This document shows positions 44,676-51,597 of a DNA stretch of 64,000 bases, in pieces (within the stretch, counting starts at the first letter, position 1; every line of letters begins with the position of its first letter). The notes beneath the pieces are model-generated. The model searched no databases. It was not told the DNA's origin and worked only from the letters and a program-made list of their open reading frames with translations. This DNA is from Mercenaria mercenaria. Its lineage: Eukaryota; Mollusca; Bivalvia; Venerida; Veneridae. The stretch covers positions 15,828,001 through 15,892,000 of the forward strand of contig NC_069368.1 of the NCBI RefSeq assembly GCF_021730395.1, in the 5' to 3' direction. Both the position numbers and the translations under genes were made by a program.

Positions 44676-46115
44676 ATAGTAATTATAATAATAACAAGAG
44701 CTGTCAGTTGACAGCGCGCTCGACTATTTTCAGTGCTTGATAGTATAATATAAGCTATGAGTAAAACTTTAACATTACAATAAGCATATTCTAAGTCGAA
44801 AAGGGGCCATAATTCAGTCAAAATGCTTGATAGAGTTGCCTCATCCTTTTTACAGACTGGGGTCATGATGGTAAACAAGTATGCAAAATATCAAAGCGAT
44901 ATCTCAATGGACTTTGAAAATATTTGGGGTGGTACGCAAACTTTAACATTACAATAAGCATAATTATTCTAAGTCGAAAAGGGGCCATAATTCAGTCAAA
45001 ATGCTTGATAGAGTTGCCTCCTCCTTTTTTGCAGACTGGGGTCATGATGGTTAACAAGTATGCAAAATATGAAAGCAATATCTCAATGGACTTTGAAAAT
45101 ATTTGGGGTGGTACGCAAACATTAACATTTGTGTGACGCTCACGCTAACGCTAACGCCGACGCCGGGGCGAGTAGGATAGCTCCCCTGTTCTTCAGTAGT
45201 CGAGCTAAAAATGAAATAAATAAAATAAAATAAAGTATTACGAGCTTGTTCAGTTTTATAATAGTTATTACAAGCCAGAACACGTACAACTAGGAATCCA
45301 ACCTCCCAAAACATCGAACAGATTTCGTGTTATTTCCACATTGATGAATCTCATAAACAAAGCTTACATAGAAATAAAAGTTTCAGTGCATTGCCATTTA
45401 TATATATACCTAAATAAAACAATTTTGTTTTCAGAACGTAATTCTCGCGGAGGTTACCGAAAATATAGTTCGAATTATTTATGTCTTTAGATTAAATTAA
45501 GGACAATAAACCATGTGTTAAAAGAAAATGAGTGTCTTAATAAATGCAACTTCAGAATTTTTTAACATTATAAAATACAGCTGTTAAACTTTTTATTCGT
45601 AAATAGACTGACCTCCAGGTTTTGGCTAAAATGATCATTCTTTAATTTTGAAGTTTGATCATATTATAAACACTCTTGAAAATGTTAAATCAAGAAAATT
45701 AAAAAAAAAAAAATACATTCCCGAGTCAGGAATCGAACCTGGCCGCAGCGGCAGTAAACAAAAACAATACACCATTGAGGAACTACAACTACGATATAAT
45801 AAAGTTTTATAATGATGGCAGTTTACCACTGGTACACCGTTATTAGTGAAAACAACTACTTGTTATGTGTTTCCATAACAAAATATAATCTGTCAGTAAC
45901 TAAGTTAAGAAATATAGAATAATTTTCTGATATCTAAACATTTTCTTTTCTGTTGTCGTGCGATCTTAGGTCAGTGCCAGTAGATGGGAAAGAAGAAAAT
46001 TAAAGTATTTACTTACAGCATTTAGAAAATAATCTATTTTCCGTTGATCAAAGTTTGCGGCTGTGAAAGCTATCGTATATCCAAATAAGACGCATTGCAA
46101 AACCTGAAGTTTCAT
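29953..46115 (-). CDS. Secreted serine beta-lactamase-like (S12 family, gigasin-6-like) protein, nine exons
   Basis: Exons on the minus strand: 46115-46017, 44387-44188, 43451-43281, 43006-42858, 39230-39113, 38286-38027, 32648-32510, 31415-31196, 30180-29953. They sum to 1584 bases, 527 residues plus stop. Every junction has GT/AG borders and matching phase. Residues 1-20 form a signal peptide. The family's nucleophile/base motif SMSK is at 82-85, YSN at 174-176 and HTG at 339-341, so the catalytic triad of motifs of penicillin-binding/beta-lactamase folds is complete. Residues about 420-500 (YVGSYHQTAYGELVI...HDTFAGEAF) match the C-terminal DUF3471-type domain found on many S12 proteins. 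Oyster gigasin-6 is a shell-matrix protein of this group, but a digestive or immune hydrolase role is equally possible. The substrate is unknown. Introns are full of mobile DNA (see separate entries). Confidence 0.92.
30245..30395. repeat. Degenerate ACGACAGAACAC repeat in intron 8
   Basis: Units of the form CACGACCACGAC, ACGACAGAACAC.ACGACCA and GCTACGACAGAACACCACGA recur at ~25-30 bp. It lies ~65 bp from the start of exon 9 on its intron side. A similar CGACAACAC vocabulary occurs upstream of the gene at 46480-46690. Confidence 0.5.
30964..31134. mobile_element. 171-bp TTAA-flanked MITE in intron 8
   Basis: Ends are TTAACCCTTATCATGC and its inverted partner GCAGGGTAAGGGTTAA. If TTAA is the target duplication, the element starts CCCTTA, as in piggyBac-type transposons. 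Inside is a hairpin, GCGACCAGTGTAGATCATGATC and its complement ending CACTGTTCGC. The layout and wording match a very abundant bivalve MITE known to me only by pattern. Confidence 0.75.
31196..31415 (-). CDS. Beta-lactamase-like gene, exon 8
   Basis: It encodes YLLDTFLGIEPTINVTTVC, YPEPWYRSSPSF and DYVGSYHQTAYGELVIRMN, the start of the C-terminal DUF3471-like domain. Acceptor TTGAAG|T; donor CTACAG|GTAGGA, phase 0. Confidence 0.88.
31416..32509 (-). other. Intron 7 of the beta-lactamase-like gene
   Basis: About 1.1 kb of AT-rich sequence with no recognised repeat. The 81-codon minus-strand open frame at 32257-32502 shows no similarity to the gene's family and is skipped by the phase-consistent exon chain. 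Confidence 0.7.
32510..32648 (-). CDS. Beta-lactamase-like gene, exon 7 (HTG motif)
   Basis: It encodes YKMLRHTGTTYGYSSLITLL, PDANLGVFVSMTGEDEG and YITRTLIH. HTG (339-341) corresponds to the third (K/H)TG motif. Acceptor GTGTAG|AA; donor CACAG|GTAAAA, phase 2. The longer minus-strand open frame at 32257-32502 is intronic and not part of the gene. Confidence 0.9.
32979..36915. mobile_element. 3.9-kb TIR element with eight GGTTACGGACACTAC motifs
   Basis: The 24-bp ends begin CGGGTGAAACACAATATAGG and are inverted copies with one mismatch (32979-33002 and 36892-36915). The sequences on either side are contiguous LINE coding, showing it inserted into the LINE. ATA flanks both sides and may be a 3-bp target duplication. 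Inside, the 15-mer GGTTACGGACACTAC or a one-to-two-base variant occurs at 33164, 33518, 33876, 35769, 36134 and 36306. In reverse it occurs at 35421 and 36158. No transposase was recognised, so it is probably non-autonomous or very decayed. The superfamily is unknown. Confidence 0.7.
34530..35200. mobile_element. Tandem-repeat-bearing element, family D, nested in the TIR element
   Basis: Three ~175-bp monomers carry AAAGGGCCATAACTGTAGTA, GTTCATCTGTGAAAGTTTGA, AATCAGGCTA and GGAGGAGTTGGACAC. They are followed by GACGGACGTACATA and a CAACACTATATGCCC end. Monomers share the GGGCCATAA core with family A. It interrupts the 3.9-kb element and so is the third level of nesting in this intron. Confidence 0.65.
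38027..38286 (-). CDS. Beta-lactamase-like gene, exon 6
   Basis: It encodes QWGVYGGSTGLMSSSADIAK, WMLMQLNDGKNENGD, up to YAFGWKNGFYK. GGSTGLMSSSADIAKW is a hallmark stretch of the family ('AGGLxSTAxDMAKW'). Acceptor ATACAG|A; donor AAAG|GTTTAT, phase 1. Confidence 0.9.
38853..39087. mobile_element. 235-bp near-perfect palindromic MITE in intron 5
   Basis: It starts GAGCCGTGCCATGAGAAAA and ends with its complement (TTTTCTCATGGCGCGGCTC). Both halves carry TTTGCGACCAGCATGGATCC, GACCAGCCTGCGCATCCGC and GCATGCTGTTCGC-type blocks around a ~35-bp centre. It is flanked by TATATAT on both sides. A second copy is at 54710-54932. It would fold into one long hairpin in the pre-mRNA. Confidence 0.9.
39113..39230 (-). 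CDS. Beta-lactamase-like gene, exon 5
   Basis: It encodes MNDSDFLRTADRTKKDVAQG, YADDEVRGGLVPVPEEVN. Acceptor CTTAG|GC joins exon 4 to restore LGMNDS. The strong donor AATAA|GTAAGT is in phase 2. A 235-bp palindromic MITE starts 25 bases into the following intron. Confidence 0.88.
39607..42857. repeat. Minisatellite of 52-53 bp built from the exon 4/intron 4 junction
   Basis: On the minus strand each unit reads CTCCTACAGCAGTATCTCTA + CACACCGTTAG + GTACTAATCTTATTATACAGG. The first ~31 bases are the end of exon 4 (codons L-I/L-Q-Q-Y-I/L-Y-T-P-L-G). The rest is the start of intron 4, including the donor. The array fills almost all of intron 4, with roughly 60 units. Units next to the exon are 52 bp and closest to the true junction sequence. 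Those further away are mostly 53 bp with GCATTAGTACC-type changes. A stretch at 41340-41860 uses a variant with ATGAATCTTTACAATAAGTA. Confidence 0.93.
42858..43006 (-). CDS. Beta-lactamase-like gene, exon 4 (YxN motif); its tail seeds the intron 4 array
   Basis: It encodes YLYSNMHYGIISYLSEVIGG and KSWEELIQQYIYTPL. YSN is the second catalytic motif. The donor is TTAG|GTACTA, phase 1, a weak match to consensus. The last ~31 bases plus ~21 bases of intron are the unit that is tandemly repeated across 39607-42857. Confidence 0.9.
43281..43451 (-). CDS. Beta-lactamase-like gene, exon 3
   Basis: It encodes MSIYTKPSDVLAEGFAY and YATIRDMMTHCLGVPTNQ, the family's 'TIRDLLSHRTGVP' segment. Acceptor GATTTAG|A; donor GCTAG|GTTAGA, phase 2. 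The ATG at 43450 is internal, because it completes a split lysine codon with exon 2. Confidence 0.9.
44188..44387 (-). CDS. Beta-lactamase-like gene, exon 2 (SxxK nucleophile)
   Basis: It encodes GLTVSVVKDGKVQFAKGYG and LFGIASMSKAFAATLM. S82 and K85 of SMSK are the predicted acyl-enzyme serine and general base. Acceptor TTTTTAG|GCT; donor AGAAA|GTAAAA, phase 2. Confidence 0.9.
44627..44673. repeat. (ATCA)n microsatellite
   Basis: About eleven TCAA/ATCA repeats preceded by ATCGATCG variants, ~20 bp left of the family A element copy in intron 1. Confidence 0.95.
44694..45212 (-). mobile_element. Family A tandem-repeat element, short copy in intron 1
   Basis: The left end is ACAAGAGC plus hairpin GCTGTCagttGACAGC (44700-44715) and GCTCGACTA. 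The right end carries GACGCCGACGCC-type microsatellite (45135-45165), GAGTAGGATAGCTC and TAGTCGAGCTAAAAAT. There are about two monomers of ~165 bp with AAAGGGGCCATAATTCAG and GACTTTGAAAATATTTGGGG. It has the same ends as 1109-2817 with different monomer content and copy number. Confidence 0.8.
45715..45780 (-). repeat. tRNA-like fragment (probably a SINE remnant) in intron 1
   Basis: The minus strand carries CCAGGTTCGATTCCTGACTC, a good B-box/T-arm followed by an acceptor-like CGGGAATG and a T-run. The A-box half is not recognisable, so it is unlikely to be a functional tRNA gene. Confidence 0.5.
46017..46115 (-). CDS. Beta-lactamase-like gene, exon 1 (signal peptide)
   Basis: 33 codons from ATG at 46115 (context CCACCATGA, a good Kozak match). 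The hydrophobic stretch VLQCVLFGYTIAFTAA is a signal peptide, followed by NFDQRKIDYFLNA. It ends at a strong donor, GCT|GTAAGT, in phase 0. Confidence 0.88.
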
Positions 46116-46160
46116 GGTGGAAGAACCGCACCGTGACTGTCTAGTAAAACAGTGAACTTT

Positions 46161-46244
46161 CTTATCTGAAGGACTGCCGTCGTTTTGTATTCTGAACTTG
46201 CAATGTCTTTGACAGTGGTCAAAAGTTATAGCTACTTAGATAAG
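46161..46244 (-). promoter_or_regulatory. Two GATA-type motifs in the proximal promoter region
   Basis: AGATAAG occurs at 46161-46167 on the minus strand and at 46238-46244 on the plus strand. These lie 46-130 bases upstream of the start codon of the beta-lactamase-like gene. A TATATA stretch lies ~255 bases upstream (46369-46376). These short motifs are common by chance; regulatory function is a guess. Confidence 0.25.
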
Positions 46245-46479
46245 ATACGGAACACTTTCAACGGTTCTGAACTACACGTGAATCCTTAAACGCAAATGAA
46301 TAGAGATGTACGTCCGAAGGAATAACAAAGCGAGTTGCTGAATATTTGCTTTTGTTAAATAAAGCAAACTATATATGGTTTACCTGCGTGTGTCAAACGG
46401 AAGAAGCAAAAGTACTAGAATTAATTGTTGTGCCCTTGTTTTTTCCCGCTAGCCCGATATAACGGCAAAAAGCTATTTT

Positions 46480-46690
46480 GATATGTCATAATGTTGCAGC
46501 ATAGCAAACACCCCCCTCCTCCACCAACACAAGGACACGGCAAAATTGGGGACCAACATGACAGAAAAGTTGTCGTGACGTCGCTCTGTTTTAGTCACGC
46601 GTCTTTGTGATGTCGTATTTTCGTGTTGTGCTTGCGGGGGCCTAACATGACAACACAACAAAAATAATTTTGCCGTGTTGTCGTTCCAGC
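46480..46690. repeat. ~200-bp segment with short inverted ends
   Basis: AACACAAGGACACGGCAAAATT at the left is matched in inverted form by AATTTTGCCGTGTTGTCGTT at the right. The interior is rich in GTGTTGTCGT/ACGACAACAC words. It looks like a small fold-back repeat; family unknown. Confidence 0.45.
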
Positions 46691-47449
46691 GTGGGTATCA
46701 ACACGATAGGAAAAGCCACCTGATACAGTAGAAATATCCGGGTGTGTCAAAGAATATATCTCCAGCTAAAATGGATATAAATTATTATCATAAAGGTAGG
46801 ACATTTCCTTTCCGTCTGCTAACACGTCAGCCATCTTGATATAAAACAAAAATGATTTGCGTGCCAGTTTCACCAAATTAAATATTGCCTTTCCGTGTTA
46901 TATTTTTCAGCTTTTTAGAAGTATATTTTTGTATTTCAAAGCGTTTGGAAATGAGTTATATGTTTCACAATTAATAACAATAAGTTTCCGCTAACTTGAA
47001 ATCTATAGATAGTTGACCATTAACTTGTGTACATGTATAAATGGTTGACTGCGTACCCTGGTACCCAGCATACAGTGTCTGAAAAACCTAGAAATGCAGC
47101 ATATCATTTAACATATTGGAATCAAATTGTTCGTAGGATAGGTCAAAATACCAGCAAGAAGGACAACAAGCGTGTTTTTAACATTCATTTAAGATAAAGT
47201 TTTATTTCTTGTTGATGAACAGTAATATATGAAACACAGTCCTCATGATCAATGTTTCATTCCATTTTTTTTTACATTTTCCCTGTTGGTACTGAATTAA
47301 ATCAAGCAAGTCTTTTCTCTTTAACAGTCTTTTCTATTCCCACATCAAGACATAATTATAGCTGTACCGGTTCTGGCCAGTGTGCTTGATAAATTTTGCC
47401 GTCCCTGTCCCAGAAAGCAAGTTGTCCTTTTTGCTAATGACATATACAT

Positions 47450-48900
47450 TAATCTTTTAACTGCACATCATTCTCTACGCATTTTGCAAAGACAAATACC
47501 CGCACTTGACCTTAGAATGCACGTCAGTCTCTACCTACCTTGCCAAAGACATAATGTCCGCTCTTGACCTTAGAATGCACGTTAGTCGTCCGCACTTGAC
47601 CTAAGAATGCACGCCAGTCTCTACTGCCGCGTCAAGACAAATTGCCCGTACTTGACCTTAGAATGCAGGCCAGTCTCTACCTGCCGCGTCAAGACAAATA
47701 GTCGCACTTAACCTAAGAATGCATGTCAGTTTCATACCGCACTATCAAAGACAAAGTTCAGCACTTCACTCTGTAATGCCCGTCGTGTCAAACGGATTAC
47801 CAAACTGTAGTCTGCATTTGCTCTGCTTTGCTAAAATGTACCGATAATGAATGCCATATTCTATCAATATAGTGCCACATTAGACTTAATAATACATGTA
47901 AGTCTCAAAGTCTTAAAGACGTAATACGGCAGCCATTCACCTCATGCTGGATCAAGACATAGAGTTTGAACCCGTGCCCTGAATTCATGTCTCTACCTAC
48001 CTTACCAAAGAGATAATGTCTGCACTTAACCTAAGAATGCACGTCAGTTTCTACCTACATTGCAAAAGACATAATGTCCGCACTTGACCTAAGAATGCAT
48101 GTCAGTCTCTACCTACCTTGCCAAAGGGAAAATTTCCGCACTTGACCTAAGAATGCATGTCAGTCTCTACCTACCTTACCAAAGACATACTGTCCGCACT
48201 TGACCTAAGAATGCATGTCTGTCTCTACCCTACCTTACCAAAGACATACTGTCCGCACTTGACCTAAGAATGCATGTCAGTTTCTACCTACCTTGCCAAA
48301 GCGATAATGCCCGCACTTGACCTAAGAATGCATGTCACTCTCTACCTACCTTACCAAAGGGAAAATGTCCGCACTTGACCTAAGAATGCATGTCACTCTC
48401 TACCTACCTTGCCAAAGACATAATGTCCGCACTTGACCTAAGAATGCACGTCAGTTTCTACCTACCTTGCTAAAGACATAATGTCCGCACTTGACCTAAG
48501 AATGCACGTCAGTTTCTACCTACCTTGCTAAAGACATAATGTCCGCACTTGACCTAAGAATGCACGTCAGTTTCTACCTACCTTGCTAAAGACATAATGT
48601 CCGCACTTGACCTAAGAATGCACGTCAGTTTCTACCTACCTTGCCAAAGACATAATGTCCGCACTTAACCTAAGAATGCACGTCAGTTTCTACCTACCTT
48701 GCCAAAGACATAATGTCCGCACTTGACCTAAGAATGCACGTCAGTCTCTACCTACCTTGCTAAAGACATAATGTCCGCACTTGACCTTAGAATGCTTATC
48801 AGTCTCTGCCTACCTTGCCAAAGACATAATATCCGCACTTGACCTAAGCATACATGTCAGTCTCATACCGCACTATCAAAGACAAATTTCAGCACTTGAC
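47450..48900. repeat. Minisatellite array, 58-bp unit
   Basis: The unit is CCGCACTTGACCTAAGAATG, CACGTCAGTTTCTACCTACC, TTGCCAAAGACATAATGT. The most regular part is 48,000-48,830, with neighbouring units nearly identical. Related but degenerate copies continue to about 49,380. Confidence 0.93.
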
Positions 48901-49379
48901 TCTATAATGCCCGTCGTGTCAAACGGATACTGCCAAACCAAACTGGAGTCTGCATTTGCTCTGCTTTGCTAAAACGTACCGATAATTAATGCCATTCTCT
49001 ATCAATATAGTGCCACATTACACTCGATTATAAATGTAAGTCTCTGTCTGCTGGACCAAAGACGTAATACGACATGCCATCCATTCATCCCCTGCTGGGT
49101 CAAGACATAGAGTTCATGTTAGTCTTTATCTCCTAGGTCAAAGATAACAGTGCAGCACTGGACCAATAATGCATGTCAGTCTTTATCTGCATGTTTAAGA
49201 CAAACTACCGCATTAAATGCATGTCAGTGTACATTTACCGGCCTTTTGACATCCCAATAATTCATATTAGTCTATCCCTTTTTTGCTGCATCGAACTCAG
49301 TAAAGCATATCAGTCTCTATCTGCTGTATGACACTGTAGGACACATTAATGATCATATCTGCTCGACTTGAGGCATAGA

Positions 49380-50170
49380 GTCACATCGGACCTATCTCTG
49401 TCTGCTAGGCTCAAGACAATGCCGCATCGGACCTATCTCTGTCTGCTAGGCTCAAGACAATGCCGCATCGGACCTGTCTCTATCTGTTGGACTCAGGGTG
49501 TATACTTATTGCCCATATCAGATGTCCCTATCCGCTGGACTCAGGGTGTATACTTATTGCCCATATCAGATGTCCGTATCCGCTGGACTCAGGGTGTATA
49601 CTTATTGCCCATATCAGATGTCCGTATCTGCTGGACTCAGGGTGTATACTTATTGCCCATATCAGATGTCCCTATCCGCTGGACTCAGGGTGTATACTTA
49701 TTGCCCATATCAGATGTCCGTATCCGCTGGACTCAGGGTGTATACTTATTGCCCATATCAGATGTCCGTATCTGTTGGACTCAGGGTGTATACTTATTGC
49801 CCATATCAGATGTCCCTATCCGCTGGACTCAGGGTGTATACTTATTGCCCATATCAGATGTCCGTATCTGCTGGACTCAGGGTGTACACTTATTGCCTAT
49901 ATTAGATGTCCCTATCCGCTGGACTCAGGGTGTATACTTATTGCCCATATCAGATGTCCGTATCTGCTGGACTCAGGGTGAACACTTATTGCCCATATCA
50001 GATGTCCGTATCTGCTGGACTCAGGGTGTACACTTATTGCCTATATTAGATGTCCCTATCTGCTGGACTCAGAGTGTACACTTATTACCCATATCAGATA
50101 TCTCTATCTGCTGGACTCAAGATATAACTAGCGCCCGCATCGTTCCCGTCCCAATCTGTTGCACTCGATG
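49380..50170. repeat. Minisatellite array, 48-bp unit
   Basis: The unit is CTGGACTCAGGGTGTATACT, TATTGCCCATATCAGATGTC, C(C/G)TATC(C/T)G. Spacing is exactly 48 bp over at least 11 units, so three long frames (267, 173 and 135 codons) are open at once. The longest has no ATG at its beginning (it starts at TTG). It is probably non-coding and a continuation of the degenerate 58-bp region. Confidence 0.93.
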
Positions 50171-51459
50171 ATGCAGCACCAGTCCAGATTATGACATTCC
50201 AGTCTTTGCAGGCTCTGTTGGTGGCCAAATACGTGTCATATCCTATTAAGAAAACTCATGTCTTGACATACTGATAATATAGCAGTGGCGTAGGAGCGAT
50301 CTCAAAGTTTGGGCGTGGGGACAATGAACGGCCGGCCAACTACCTACCCATAGTTTCCCTGAAATGTTTTGGACAACCAAAGAAAAACCGGACATCACAT
50401 CAAATCCGTATCAGTTCATCTAAATGTTCACTCAAATTGGATTTTTCCCCCCTTTTCTACTGTCATTTGTGGAGCGAGGGCAAAGCATATGCTGTCCCTC
50501 CTCCTACTCTCAAATTTGGAAATTTGCCACCCCATCCTTCTCCTATGCATATTTATAATTATTACTTTGTATATTCGAAAGTACTCCCAAGATGCATTTA
50601 GACAGGGTAACAATATTTTCATGAGTATATTTCTAAATTGGTGATATCTAAGTAATTAAAGTAATCATTTTACTTTTAACAAAATGAACAACCCGAGGAA
50701 TATGTATATTACATTTTTACTATCGTATTTTTGTGACTATCCTTTGAATTACATTAATCGCATACAATTGGCAAATTCCTCGAAGCACTTTTCTTTAAAC
50801 CGAAAGCACTACATTTACAAGGCATCAATTAGTTGATTTACATAAAATGGTGAGATAACTTGAACTGTTATATATGAGTTGCAAAAGTGCTTTGATGAAT
50901 GTTTTCCGTTTTCTTTTTCAGAATCTGTACATCAGATCCTTTCATGACATATTTTTCAATTGTTGTTTTTATCATATTTTGTACATGTAAAACAGCTGAT
51001 TCATTTTTGGTCCTTATAACAAAGGAGTATCGTTATCTTCCCCTTAAGTGTTCGCACGGAGTTGCAATCTTGATTTGCTTTTAAAAGGATTGCAAAAGTA
51101 TCCGGAAATCCAAACAAGCTAAACTTAACCTTCTTCTTTATCTTATCAATAAGTGCATCTTGTAGCTTGTCAAACCTTTTCATTTTTTTCGGACAAAGAA
51201 CGAGTTTTCCGTACTGGAAGAAAAATTATATTGAGCAGATAGGTAAGAAGAAATCTACACTTAGAACAGTCCTTTCAATCAAATAAGTGCCAATTTGCAT
51301 CAGCTAGTTTCCAAACATTCACAATGTCATTTTGTCGCGGGTATATCTTGTCACTGTTCCATCACTATTCCTTTGCTGTTCCGTTGTTCTATGCCTTTCA
51401 TTGAACCTTATTCAGTACATGTTTTCATTACGGCTTAGTTCGTGTAAGTGAGATCGAAA
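50171..51459. other. Sequence between the minisatellites and the FAM184-like gene
   Basis: No repeat or coding exon was recognised. It should contain the 3' UTR and polyadenylation site of the FAM184-like gene, which could not be placed. Confidence 0.4.
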
Positions 51460-51597
51460 TCACTTGGAGTAGAGCATCTCTTTAGAGGGTGGTCTGGGCT
51501 TCATAAGTTTGGTGAGTCGGGCTCGCTGGTCGGCCGACATACTCGGTAACTTGACGGAAGACGCTGATGATGTAGATATCCGAGAACTGGGTCGTCT
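51460..51597 (-). CDS. FAM184: FAM184-like gene, last exon
   Basis: RRPSSRISTSSASSVKLPSM, SADQRARLTKLMKPRPPSKE, MLYSK then TGA. Acceptor TTATTTCAG|AGA, phase 0. The basic, Ser-rich tail with QRARLTKLMKPRP looks conserved in character but was not matched to a known motif. Confidence 0.82.
   Translation of the reverse strand, partial: RRPSSRISTSSASSVKLPSMSADQRARLTKLMKPRPPSKEMLYSK

Noticed and set aside
49368-50171. 267-codon plus-strand open frame with a 16-residue repeat
   Set aside because: The 48-bp unit keeps all three plus frames open at once; the frame starts at TTG, not ATG, and has no domain.
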